A stretch of DNA of 8,261 nucleotides from Bacillota bacterium (GCA_023441125.1 JAEZQV010000225.1:1-8261), one strand, 5' to 3'. Shown: positions 1-6,751, counted from the first letter of the stretch. Translations and numbers: made by a program. The notes: generated by a model not told the origin, from the sequence alone.

Positions 1-754
1 CCATAGTGTCGGTAAATGTACCCGCATTGGCCGCCAGGATCGCGGCGCCGGTAGGTGTCGTCGTCTCAAAAGGAACAAGGCCTGATTTCACGGGGATATC
101 CCGGAGAATTTCCACCGTGGCCGGTGCCGGGATGGGGATGATGCCGTGCGCGCATTTCACAAACCCGCCGCCCAGTTGCACCGTGGAGGCCATAATTTTG
201 TCCACTTGTAAGTAATCCAAACACACAGCCGCCCCGACAATGTCAACAATCGAGTCAATGGCCCCGACTTCATGGAAATGCACTTCATACAGCGGTTTGC
301 CGTGAACCTTGGCTTCCGCTGCGGCAACCTTCATAAACATAGCCAGGCTGATCTCTTTGACCCTGTCGCTCAGACAGCTGGCACTGATTATATTTTCGAT
401 ATCCTTTAAGTTCCGGTGCTCATGATGCGTATGCCCATGGCCGGCTGCCGTATGGGGCCGGTCTTCATGCCGGTGGTGATGATGGCCATGGTCATGGTCG
501 CAGTCCTGATGATGAGCATCCTGGTCAAGATTATGGGTATGATCATGCATTGCATTTTTTAAGGCTACATCCACCCGGGTGCCGCTTATGCCGTTTTTAT
601 TCGTTTTTGTTATCTGCAGGTCATATTCGGCATCCAGCATAAGCTTGGACAACTCCTGCCGTAAGTAGGCTTCCTCCACACCTAAATCCAGCAAGGCCGC
701 CAGATTCATATCGCCACTGATGCCGCAGAAACAATCATAATATAACACTTTCAT
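1..754 (-). CDS. larC: LarC, nickel-pincer cofactor nickel insertase (N-terminal part, cut by window edge)
   Basis: LarC is the nickel chelatase that inserts Ni into pyridinium-3,5-bisthiocarboxylic acid mononucleotide, the cofactor of lactate racemase LarA and related enzymes. The visible 251 residues carry the family signatures: YDCFCGISGDM (6-16), HFHEVGAIDSIVDIVGAA (159-176), CAHGIIPIPAPATVE (201-215) and TTTPTGAA (231-238). Family members run to roughly 400 residues, so the C-terminal part lies beyond base 1. Residues 70-113 contain 18 histidines, a probable metal-binding or metal-storage insert. The start is the ATG at 754-752, with GGAGAG a few bases upstream and the expected MKVLYYDCF beginning. 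An in-frame ATG at 787-785 would add 11 residues but has a weaker site. In Lactiplantibacillus plantarum, LarC is made through a frameshift; that point would be outside this window. The promoter carries a MerR-type operator. larB, larE and larA are not visible. Confidence 0.95.
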   Translation of the reverse strand, partial: MKVLYYDCFCGISGDMNLAALLDLGVEEAYLRQELSKLMLDAEYDLQITKTNKNGISGTRVDVALKNAMHDHTHNLDQDAHHQDCDHDHGHHHHRHEDRPHTAAGHGHTHHEHRNLKDIENIISASCLSDRVKEISLAMFMKVAAAEAKVHGKPLYEVHFHEVGAIDSIVDIVGAAVCLDYLQVDKIMASTVQLGGGFVKCAHGIIPIPAPATVEILRDIPVKSGLVPFETTTPTGAAILAANAGTFTDTM

Positions 755-815
755 CGTTATGCTCTCCAATTCCTGTTGTTTATTCATATTTATCCCTTTT
801 GCCCTCATGTTATAA

Positions 816-846
816 AGTGTATCACCTGAAGTAAGCTCTAAGTCAA
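816..846 (-). promoter_or_regulatory. Candidate MerR-type promoter and operator of larC
   Basis: Read on the minus strand, a TTGACT -35 box (846-841) and a TACACT -10 box (821-816) are separated by 19 bp, the long spacer typical of MerR-activated promoters. The spacer overlaps a degenerate dyad, ACTTAGAG-CTTA-CTTCAGGT (843-824), in which 5 of 8 arm positions are symmetric. It aligns in register with the operators at 917-947 and 2622-2652. The predicted transcript starts about 55 bases before larC. Binding by the nearby MerR protein is inferred from this similarity, and this is the weakest of the three sites. Confidence 0.6.
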
Positions 847-855
847 GTTTTTTTT

Positions 856-878
856 GAAAATGCAGGTGAAAATGCAGG
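856..878. repeat. Short tandem repeat, 2 x GAAAATGCAGG
   Basis: Two exact copies of GAAAATGCAGG (856-866 and 868-878) are separated by one base, giving a 12-bp period. They lie between the two divergent MerR-type promoters of larC and the DUF362 gene. Function is unknown. The repeat could be a chance A-rich duplication or a second binding site in the control region. Confidence 0.5.
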
Positions 879-916
879 CTATAAGAAAATTTTACAAAAA
901 AAATTGCCAATCCCTC

Positions 917-947
917 TTGACTTGGAGCGAACTCCAGGTTGTAGCAT
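917..947 (+). promoter_or_regulatory. MerR-type promoter and operator of the DUF362 gene
   Basis: TTGACT (917-922) and TAGCAT (942-947) flank a 19-bp spacer. The spacer contains most of the dyad ACTTGGAG-CGAA-CTCCAGGT (920-939), whose arms are one mismatch from perfect. A dyad centred in a 19-bp spacer is the hallmark of promoters that MerR-family proteins activate by untwisting DNA. The site is nearly identical to the operator in front of merR at 2622-2652, so that protein is the likely regulator. The predicted start of transcription is near 954, about 40 bases before the chosen start codon. Confidence 0.8.
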
Positions 948-994
948 AAACAGTGTGAAACATTCAGCCTGGTATGAGAAAGGGGAAAGAAAAT

Positions 995-2101
995 ATGTCC
1001 AGCAAAGTGTATTTTGTAAACTTACGGGCGAGAACAGATAAGAGCAATAAAATCAGCAAGATCCGCAACTTATTTGACCGGGCCGGCTTTAATGAGCTGA
1101 TTCAGCCGGACGACCTCACTGCGATTAAACTGACCTTTGGCGAGCGCGGCAGCGACGGTTTTATCAGTCCTGTGTTTGTGCGTCAGGTGGTGGATAAAGT
1201 CAAGGCCCAGGGAGCGAAAGCGTTTCTGACCGATACCAATACGCTCTATTCCGGCAGCCGGCATAATGCCGTGGATCATTTGCTGACCGCGCTGGAACAC
1301 GGTTATGATTATACGGTTACCGGGGCGCCGGTTATCATTGCCGACGGCCTGCGCAGTGAAAATATTGCCGAAGTAGCGATTGACAAGAAGCACTTTGCCA
1401 AGGTAAAACTGGCTAAAGACATGGTCAGCGCCGACAGCGTAATTGTATTATCCCACTTTAAGGGGCATGAAATGGCCGGCTTCGGCGGAACCATAAAAAA
1501 TTTGGCCATGGGCGGAGCGCCGGCAATCGGCAAAAAAGAGCAGCATGCCAACAAGATTATCGTGGATCAGGCTACCTGTGTCGGCTGTGAGAAGTGCAGC
1601 GCCGTTTGCCCGGAACAGGCCATCACCGTGACGGAGAAAAAGGCGAATGTCAACCCGGCTCTGTGTATCGGCTGCGGGGAGTGCCTGACGGTTTGTCCGG
1701 TAAAGGCCACCGGCATTGACTGGGCAACAGACATAACCGATCTGCTGGAAAGAATGACTGAATATGGCTATGGTTTTGCCAAGGCTCACAAAAACCGGAT
1801 TGGCTATATGAACTTTCTGCTCAATATCACGCCGGACTGCGACTGTGTCCCCTGGAGCGATGCGCCGATTGTGCCTGATATCGGCTTCCTGGCGTCCACA
1901 GACCCTGTCGCCATTGATCAGGCCAGTTATGATCTGGTAAACAAACAGCTGGGCTTTGCCGCCTCTCAGCTGGGCTGTAATTTCGCCGCCGGCGACGATA
2001 AGTTTCAGGGTTTGCGCCCCCATGTGGACAGTACTGTCCAGCTGCGTTACGGGGAAGAAATCGGCATGGGCAGCCGCGACTATGAATTAGTCGTCCTGTA
2101 A
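995..2101 (+). CDS. DUF362 domain protein with two [4Fe-4S] ferredoxin motifs
   Basis: This 368-residue, probably cytoplasmic iron-sulfur protein belongs to the DUF362 family. The N-terminal half contains SHFKGHEMAGFGG (153-165). Two ferredoxin motifs follow: C195-C198-C201-C205 and C224-C227-C230-C234, each CxxCxxCxxxCP, which should bind two [4Fe-4S] clusters. A DCDC pair (281-284) and a DPVAIDQASYDL segment (303-314) complete the DUF362 pattern. An electron-transfer role follows from the cluster motifs; the partner and reaction are not known. The start at 995 is chosen because AGGGGA (981-986) sits 8 bases upstream. An in-frame ATG at 974 would add seven residues but lacks a good ribosome binding site. 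The gene diverges from larC and has its own MerR-type promoter. It ends at a strong terminator shared with the convergent merR gene. Confidence 0.92.
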   Translation: MSSKVYFVNLRARTDKSNKISKIRNLFDRAGFNELIQPDDLTAIKLTFGERGSDGFISPVFVRQVVDKVKAQGAKAFLTDTNTLYSGSRHNAVDHLLTALEHGYDYTVTGAPVIIADGLRSENIAEVAIDKKHFAKVKLAKDMVSADSVIVLSHFKGHEMAGFGGTIKNLAMGGAPAIGKKEQHANKIIVDQATCVGCEKCSAVCPEQAITVTEKKANVNPALCIGCGECLTVCPVKATGIDWATDITDLLERMTEYGYGFAKAHKNRIGYMNFLLNITPDCDCVPWSDAPIVPDIGFLASTDPVAIDQASYDLVNKQLGFAASQLGCNFAAGDDKFQGLRPHVDSTVQLRYGEEIGMGSRDYELVVL

Positions 2102-2115
2102 ACGAACGTAAATAA

Positions 2116-2145
2116 GAAAACAGGCTCGAATATGAGCCTGTTTTC
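2116..2145. terminator. Rho-independent terminator, probably bidirectional
   Basis: A perfect 12-bp stem, GAAAACAGGCTC (2116-2127) with GAGCCTGTTTTC (2134-2145), encloses a 6-base loop. The stem ends in a T run on the plus strand. On the minus strand it is followed by TTATTT. It therefore suits both the DUF362 gene (plus, stop at 2101) and the convergent merR gene (minus, stop at 2211). Confidence 0.9.
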
Positions 2146-2210
2146 TCATTTACGGGATTTATTCCTGGTTGCGCCTCGCCAGTACATATTGCCGGCTTTC
2201 TCCCACAAAA

Positions 2211-2597
2211 CTAAGACTCCGGTCTTCTTAATTTCTTTTCCGCTTTCACTACAGCCTGCTCGTAGCTGGCAATTTTGTAATCCAGGCGTTCCAGCGTTGT
2301 TTGCATGTCTTCCATTCTGGCCAGAAGCTGTTTACGCTGCTCAATAAGAAGTTCCTTTCTGGTCTCACGGGTCCCGTCCCCCTGCTGAAACAGGCCAACA
2401 TACTCAATCAGAGCTTCTATCGGCAGACCTGCGCCTCGCATACATTTAATAAACTCGACCCAGTTGCAGTCTTCTGCCGTGTAATCCCTGATGCCGCTTT
2501 GATTGCGATTCACGCGGGGGAGCAGCCCGACGCGTTCATAATAGCGGAGTGTGTCCTGGGGAATAGCATATTTTTCGCTTACTTCTTTAATCGTCAT
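2211..2597 (-). CDS. MerR-family transcriptional regulator (AdhR/NmlR-like)
   Basis: This 128-residue regulator has the MerR layout. An N-terminal winged helix-turn-helix begins TIKEVSEKYAIPQDTLRYYERVGLLP (2-27) and includes the RDY wing (37-39). A dimerisation coiled coil follows at about residues 76-122. There is no C-terminal ligand domain, as in the small AdhR/NmlR/CueR-size members. Cys44 and Cys52 lie in the region after the wing. Cys52, in FIKCMRGAGLPI, matches the position of the reactive cysteine reported for Bacillus AdhR, which senses aldehydes. An electrophile or thiol-stress signal is therefore possible but unproven. AGGAGG lies about 8 bases before the ATG. The gene has its own perfect operator and is probably autoregulated. 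Similar operators precede the DUF362 gene and larC. A short 5-bp hairpin over the stop codon (2213-2226) followed by a T run on the minus strand is a weak extra terminator candidate. Confidence 0.93.
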   Translation of the reverse strand: MTIKEVSEKYAIPQDTLRYYERVGLLPRVNRNQSGIRDYTAEDCNWVEFIKCMRGAGLPIEALIEYVGLFQQGDGTRETRKELLIEQRKQLLARMEDMQTTLERLDYKIASYEQAVVKAEKKLRRPES

Positions 2598-2621
2598 AGC
2601 CTTAACCTCCTGCTATCCGCT

Positions 2622-2652
2622 ATTATACTACCTGGAGCTAACTCCAGGTCAA
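2622..2652 (-). promoter_or_regulatory. Promoter and perfect MerR-type operator of merR
   Basis: On the minus strand, TTGACC (2652-2647) and a consensus TATAAT (2627-2622) are 19 bp apart. The dyad ACCTGGAG-CTAA-CTCCAGGT (2630-2649) has two perfect 8-bp arms and lies mostly inside the spacer. The predicted transcript begins near 2615, just ahead of the merR start at 2597. This is the best of the three matching sites and supports autoregulation. Confidence 0.87.
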
Positions 2653-2767
2653 TAATTTTTCCCGGAATTTTTGCGGCAAATAAATGAATCCTTTGGTCTT
2701 TTCTTACCGTCACAGCCATACGAATATTGTATAACTTGTATAGTTTCTCAACGATGAGGTGTCGGGA

Positions 2768-3118
2768 TTGGAGCAATTTAAACTCGTTGCCGATGAGTCT
2801 GTTTTCTTGGCGCTTACGCCGGAAGAGATTACAATATATTTTTTTATACTGGGACTTGCTGTTGCGGAGACTCTGACGATTGATGAGCTCAACGTATTGG
2901 CCAATGGGCTGTTTGAATGGGCCCAGGTGCTATTTGTTATCGCTTCACAGCGCACCTTGCTCAATGATGTGATTCAGGCGCAAGAGGAGGCGGCAAAAGC
3001 GAAGGAGGAGAAAACGGCTGATGAAAATGTGGCTGCGGCGCTAAAGCAGCTACAGGAACAATGCCAGCACCTGCAGGCACAAATTGACAAACTAAACAGG
3101 TATATCCTGAAGTGCTGA
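2768..3118 (+). CDS. Hypothetical protein with charged, probably coiled-coil C-terminus
   Basis: I do not recognise this 116-residue protein. Residues about 10-60 are rich in hydrophobic and acidic residues (LTPEEITIYFFILGL at 16-30, then a NVLANGLFEWAQVLFVIAS stretch). They read more like packed amphipathic helices than a clear membrane anchor. Residues about 68-112 are rich in Q, E, K and A (QAQEEAAKAKEEK, then LKQLQEQCQHLQAQIDKLN), which suggests a coiled coil, and the protein ends in KC. The start is a TTG at 2768, chosen because GAGGTG (2756-2761) sits 6 bases upstream. A GTG at 2759 would add three residues but overlaps that site. The gene is a single unit: merR diverges from it and a strong terminator follows. 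TATAAC (2730-2735) and TATAGT (2739-2744) are -10-like, but no convincing -35 is seen. Confidence 0.75.
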   Translation: MEQFKLVADESVFLALTPEEITIYFFILGLAVAETLTIDELNVLANGLFEWAQVLFVIASQRTLLNDVIQAQEEAAKAKEEKTADENVAAALKQLQEQCQHLQAQIDKLNRYILKC

Positions 3119-3140
3119 ATTTCAGAGAGCAGAGCATGAG

Positions 3141-3177
3141 CCGGTTACAATGGAACACGTCCATGTAACCGGTTTTT
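3141..3177 (+). terminator. Rho-independent terminator after the hypothetical gene
   Basis: CCGGTTAC (3141-3148) pairs with GTAACCGG (3165-3172). ATGGA and TCCAT extend the stem past one bulged A. The loop is ACACG and a run of T residues follows the stem. The element starts 22 bases after the stop at 3118. Confidence 0.93.
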
Positions 3178-3281
3178 TCAATACCTTTCTCTTTTTCAGT
3201 TTTTTTTCAGAGATGTGTTATATACTCAGATATTGATGGCTGTCTAATGCGCTACTTTTACGGTGATGCGCCACAATACTC

Positions 3282-3305
3282 TTTGAGTCATAATTTGAGT
3301 CATAA
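3282..3305. repeat. Perfect tandem repeat, 2 x TTTGAGTCATAA
   Basis: Two exact 12-bp copies stand head to tail just before the ribosome binding site of the glycosyltransferase gene. Each contains the near-palindromic TGAGTCA. The repeat lies in the untranslated leader or promoter region, so it may be a paired protein-binding site or a slippage product. No matching -35/-10 pair could be fitted to it. Confidence 0.7.
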
Positions 3306-3322
3306 ATAGAAAGGAATGTACT

Positions 3323-4255
3323 ATGAAACGCATTTCAATTGTTGTGCCTGTTTATAATGAACAGGATAATATAGAAGTATTTTATCAGGAAGTATGCAAG
3401 TATATGGCGCCGCTGCCCTATCAATTTGAAATTATATTTGTAGATGATGGCTCCAGTGATGATTCTGTTAAAATTCTGGACAGAATAACGAAACTTGATA
3501 CCAGAGTACGCGCCCTGCTGCTTGCCCGGAATTTCGGTCATCAGATTGCGTTAACCTGCGGTCTGGACTATGCCGAAGGCGCTGCGGTCATTACTATGGA
3601 CGGCGATATGCAGCATCCGCCGGAACTGCTTCCCCAGCTAATACTGCAGTGGGAGCAAGGCTATGATATCGTGCAAACCATTCGCGTAAACACGGAAGGC
3701 GTATCCTGGTTTAAGAAGGCGACTTCCGGCATGTTCTACAAGGTCATGAATGCCATGGCCGATGTCCATGTTACGGAAGGCGGTTCTGATTTCCGCCTGC
3801 TGGACCAAAAGGTAGTGGTAATTTTCCGCCAGTTTAAAGATAAGGCTCGCTTTATAAGAGGGATTGTCAGTGCCATTGGCTACCGGCAAACTCAGTTGGA
3901 GTTTGTGGCGCCAAAACGGTATGCGGGTGTATCCAAATTTTCCTTGAAGAAGATGCTGCTGTTTGCCGTAGACGGTATCACCTCGTATTCTAAACTGCCG
4001 CTGCGGATTGCGTTTTATTTAGGCTTGTTATTTGGCTTCTTTAGCTTTATGATTCTCCTGCATGTACTCTATATTAAGCTTTTTACCACCGATGCAATTC
4101 CGGGCTGGGCTACCACTGCGGCCAGTATTTCCATGTTTGGCGGCCTGCAGCTTATTGGCTTAGGCATTATCGGCGAGTATGTCGGCCGGATATTCGAGGA
4201 GGTCAAGCAGCGTCCGCTCTACTGGCTGCGGGCTGAACTGCACAACCCGGAATAA
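3323..4255 (+). CDS. GT2 polyprenyl-phosphate glycosyltransferase (GtrB/ArnC/DPM1-like)
   Basis: This 310-residue membrane enzyme probably transfers a sugar from a nucleotide donor to polyprenyl phosphate on the inner face of the membrane. Visible features are the family-2 fold start ISIVVPVYNEQDN (4-16), nucleotide-binding DDGSSD (41-46), metal-binding DGDMQ (93-97), GSDFRLLD (154-161), the KRYAGVSKFSLKKM segment (198-211), two membrane helices at about 228-253 and 262-288, and GEYVGRIFEE (284-293). Length and layout match GtrB and the dolichol-phosphate mannosyltransferase-like group. The sugar cannot be read from the sequence. AAAGGAA (3310-3316) supports the start at 3323. The gene stands alone, with terminators before (3141-3177) and after (4264-4309) it. 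The leader contains a TATACT (3221-3226) that could be a -10 box. No flippase or acceptor-transferase gene is visible next to it, so its product may be used by proteins encoded elsewhere. Confidence 0.93.
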   Translation: MKRISIVVPVYNEQDNIEVFYQEVCKYMAPLPYQFEIIFVDDGSSDDSVKILDRITKLDTRVRALLLARNFGHQIALTCGLDYAEGAAVITMDGDMQHPPELLPQLILQWEQGYDIVQTIRVNTEGVSWFKKATSGMFYKVMNAMADVHVTEGGSDFRLLDQKVVVIFRQFKDKARFIRGIVSAIGYRQTQLEFVAPKRYAGVSKFSLKKMLLFAVDGITSYSKLPLRIAFYLGLLFGFFSFMILLHVLYIKLFTTDAIPGWATTAASISMFGGLQLIGLGIIGEYVGRIFEEVKQRPLYWLRAELHNPE

Positions 4256-4263
4256 ACCTCTTT

Positions 4264-4309
4264 CAGGCCGCCCCTTTAGCCTTCCGGCTAAGCTGGGCGG
4301 CCTGCTTTT
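4264..4309 (+). terminator. Rho-independent terminator after the glycosyltransferase gene
   Basis: CAGGCCGCCC (4264-4273) pairs with GGGCGGCCTG (4295-4304). A second stem, TTAGCC/GGCTAA around a TTCC loop (4276-4291), stacks inside it. CTTTT follows on the plus strand. The convergent cwlD gene ends at 4347. On the minus strand the hairpin has no T run after it, so it is mainly a plus-strand terminator. Confidence 0.85.
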
Positions 4310-4346
4310 GGCTGCAAAAAAAAGGAATACGCGCAAATTGGTTGTG

Positions 4347-5030
4347 CTAAATTTGCTGGTAAAAGCTGTGTACCCCTTTCGCTATGGCCTCAGCAAGCTT
4401 AAGCTGATATTCCGGGGTCTGCAACAACGTGCGCTCTGCCATATTGGTGATAAATCCGACCTCGATCAGGACTGCGGGAATTTTATTGCGGCGCAGCACA
4501 AAGTAATCCGCAGTTTTAGCAGCGCGGCTCGCCTGGGTAACTTTACAGAGTTCGCCTTGGATGGCATCCGCCAACGCCTTACTGCCATCTGATTTTTTAT
4601 TATAAAAGACTTCCGCGCCGTGCTGTCTCGCATTGGTGACAGCATTGGCATGGATGCTGATAAATAGATCCGCATCAGACTCTTCCGCCATTTCCACGCG
4701 GGCTGCCAGATCACGGTGGTAGCGCCCCCGGACTTTTTCGTTATCACATTCCGTACTCAGTTCGACATCGGTCTGCCGGGACAATACAACCCGGGCGCCG
4801 TATTGATTCAACCGTTCCTTGAGCTGTAAGGCTACCGCCAGGTTGATATCTTTTTCCATTATGTTCGGCCGGTTTGCCCCGGGATCAATCCCGCCGTGTC
4901 CCGCGTCGATAACGATGACTTTGTTCGCCAGGTTATAGGCAGCATTATGCGCGTAGAAACTGCTTAATAAAAAAATGACAGGCAGCAAGAAAAGAATACA
5001 GTGACGTCTGTCCACGCAGAAAACCTTCAT
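4347..5030 (-). CDS. cwlD: N-acetylmuramoyl-L-alanine amidase, CwlD-like
   Basis: This 227-residue amidase_3 family enzyme cleaves the bond between muramic acid and the stem peptide. In spore formers CwlD does this during cortex synthesis, as the first step towards muramic-delta-lactam. An N-terminal hydrophobic segment (about 11-31) is a signal anchor. The catalytic domain follows directly with VIVIDAGHGGIDPGA (38-52). Predicted zinc ligands are His45, Glu59 (in MEKDINL) and His127 (in ISIHANA); Glu190 in VLIEVGFITN is the catalytic acid. There are no wall-binding repeats, and the length is close to Bacillus CwlD (about 237), which favours CwlD over vegetative amidases. The start is the ATG at 5030-5028, with GAGGTGG just upstream. 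An in-frame ATG at 5075 would add 15 polar residues before the anchor and is less likely. The gene diverges from the PIG-L gene. No convincing sporulation promoter was found upstream. Confidence 0.9.
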   Translation of the reverse strand: MKVFCVDRRHCILFLLPVIFLLSSFYAHNAAYNLANKVIVIDAGHGGIDPGANRPNIMEKDINLAVALQLKERLNQYGARVVLSRQTDVELSTECDNEKVRGRYHRDLAARVEMAEESDADLFISIHANAVTNARQHGAEVFYNKKSDGSKALADAIQGELCKVTQASRAAKTADYFVLRRNKIPAVLIEVGFITNMAERTLLQTPEYQLKLAEAIAKGVHSFYQQI

Positions 5031-5308
5031 GCCATCCACCTCACCAATATTTTGTGCACATACAGCCATGCACAATTACCGGCCCCAAGCAACAGGTGAC
5101 TGCTCAAGTGAATCAGGATACAATGCGCTATGCTCACACTGTAAGTCTGCTGCCGCATATTTTATAAATAAGAACATAATAGTTCAAAAGCAAATAATAA
5201 TATTACCAGGAGATGTTTCCTGCTCTCTATAAACTGCCAGTGCATTTGTATGTTGGCTAAATATATGCAGGCAGGAATAAAATTATCAATCTTTCTGAGG
5301 GGGTTATG

Positions 5309-6751
5309 ATGCGATTACGCTACCTGTACAGACTGCTGGCGCTGCTCGCCGCAGTCATCGGCTGTTTGAGTTTGGGCGCATATGCGATATATAGTTTTTA
5401 TTTCTATTATCAGGAGAAACCGGAGGCAGGCGAACCTTTGCCTTCTTTTGCTATTATGCCGCAGCAGACCCGCTTACTGGTCATCGCCCCCCACTGCGAC
5501 GACGAGACATTAGGCTGTGCAGGCGTCATCCAGGCGGTGACAGGCGGCGGCGGCCAGGTCATGGTTGTGTCCATGACCAATGGCGACGGTTTTACTGTTG
5601 CTGTGGAGGAGCAATATCGCCGTTTTTTTCTTACCAGTGAAGACTATATCAAATCCGGCTATGCGCGCCAGCAAGAATTGCTCCGGGCCTTGCAGCGGTT
5701 AGGGGTGGCAGACAGCCGGGTACTATTTCTCGGTTATCCGGATCGCGGGCTGAAGGCCCTGTGGACAGATCATTGGGACAGCGCCCAGCCGTACCAATCC
5801 CATTATACCGGCCGGGATCATTCTCCCTATAGTAATAGCTTCCGGCTCAATGCGCCGTATGCCGGGGAAGCGGTAGTGAACGATTTGGCAGCCATTTTAG
5901 CTGAGTTTAAACCCACCGTGATTTTATCGCCGCACCCGTCCGATGAACATCCCGATCATGCCGCCACCTGGTCTTTCGTAGCTGCTGCGGTAAGCAAAGT
6001 TTTTTACAATGAAGCCTTGCCAAGGCCAAAAATATATACGTATCTTGTCCACCGCGGCGACTTTCCGCTGCCCCACGGCTACCGGCCCGAAAGTGTGCTG
6101 CTGCCGCCCCGGCCGCTGTATCATACCGCCACTAACCGTTGGCAGGTGTATGCTTTGGCAGGAGAACAAGAAGCAGTGAAAGAACTGGCGCTGAATGAAT
6201 ATGCCAGCCAACTGCGGGTTCCGGTGATGTCCGGCCTCTTGCACAGCTTTATCCGCAGAAATGAACTGTTTGAGGAAGTTGTTATTCCTGTTATCCACGC
6301 GCAGTCTGTAAATGCAGATGTAGCGGAACTTGACGCCTGGAAAAGTATCGACCCGGTATTCATCTATCCATTGGGTGTTAGTGCCCTGGGGGCTATAGAA
6401 CACCAGGCCAACGTAGCTTCCCTGGCCTGTACGCTTACAGACAATGCACTGTGGCTGCGGCTGCATATCCCGAACTTCGCCACGCATCACCACCAATACC
6501 AGGTGCACATCATCAGCTTCCGTCAAAGCGAAACAACGTTTATGCGGGAAAAAAAATCCCTGCGTTTCAGCAGTACGTCTGCCGGTGCAGCCGCTGCCGA
6601 TCTAGTGCGCTTTCAAGATGATGCAATTATTAAACTGCCGGCTAACGGCCAGACGTTGCCTGATTACCTGCTCATACAAATCGTTACGCGGGACCGGTTT
6701 GGTGCGACCATTCAGCAAACTGCCTGGCAGCAGCTGCAGATCAAGCAGTAG
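5309..6751 (+). CDS. Membrane-anchored PIG-L/LmbE family deacetylase with unassigned C-terminal region
   Basis: This 480-residue protein has one N-terminal membrane segment (about 8-30), so the rest is probably outside the membrane. The PIG-L/LmbE domain spans about 53-260. It contains the zinc motif APHCDDETLG (60-69), predicted His62, Asp64 (base) and Asp65, and the second motif HPSDEHPDHAAT (209-220) with His214 and His217. Family members remove acetyl groups from GlcNAc-type sugars; the substrate here is unknown. Position 63 is Cys, where most relatives have Pro in HPDDE. Residues about 330-480 match no domain I recognise and may form a beta-rich accessory domain. AGGGGG (5298-5303) is 5 bases before the ATG at 5309 but only 2 bases before the adjacent in-frame ATG at 5306, so 5309 is preferred. 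The gene diverges from cwlD, which fits a wall or envelope role. No clear terminator follows. Confidence 0.88.
   Translation: MRLRYLYRLLALLAAVIGCLSLGAYAIYSFYFYYQEKPEAGEPLPSFAIMPQQTRLLVIAPHCDDETLGCAGVIQAVTGGGGQVMVVSMTNGDGFTVAVEEQYRRFFLTSEDYIKSGYARQQELLRALQRLGVADSRVLFLGYPDRGLKALWTDHWDSAQPYQSHYTGRDHSPYSNSFRLNAPYAGEAVVNDLAAILAEFKPTVILSPHPSDEHPDHAATWSFVAAAVSKVFYNEALPRPKIYTYLVHRGDFPLPHGYRPESVLLPPRPLYHTATNRWQVYALAGEQEAVKELALNEYASQLRVPVMSGLLHSFIRRNELFEEVVIPVIHAQSVNADVAELDAWKSIDPVFIYPLGVSALGAIEHQANVASLACTLTDNALWLRLHIPNFATHHHQYQVHIISFRQSETTFMREKKSLRFSSTSAGAAAADLVRFQDDAIIKLPANGQTLPDYLLIQIVTRDRFGATIQQTAWQQLQIKQ

Noticed and set aside
6..215. 69-residue plus-strand reading frame
   Set aside because: It lies opposite larC, whose conserved motifs occupy the same bases on the minus strand.
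1..754. A larC1/larC2 frameshift as in lactobacilli
   Set aside because: The frame is open and conserved through all visible codons. Any frameshift point would be beyond the left edge.
974..994. Upstream ATG as start of the DUF362 gene
   Set aside because: No good ribosome binding site precedes it, whereas AGGGGA sits 8 bases before the ATG at 995.
1448..2023. 191-residue minus-strand reading frame within the DUF362 gene
   Set aside because: It overlaps the ferredoxin motifs coded on the other strand, and its own translation shows no domain.
5230..5285. Sigma-E-like CATACAAAT on the minus strand (5252-5244) as a cwlD promoter
   Set aside because: The only ATA-type -35 nearby is about 11 bases away rather than 16-18, and the site is more than 200 bases from the cwlD start.
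5924..6526. 200-residue minus-strand reading frame within the PIG-L gene
   Set aside because: It is opposite the conserved HPSDEHPDH motif and has no domain or ribosome binding site.
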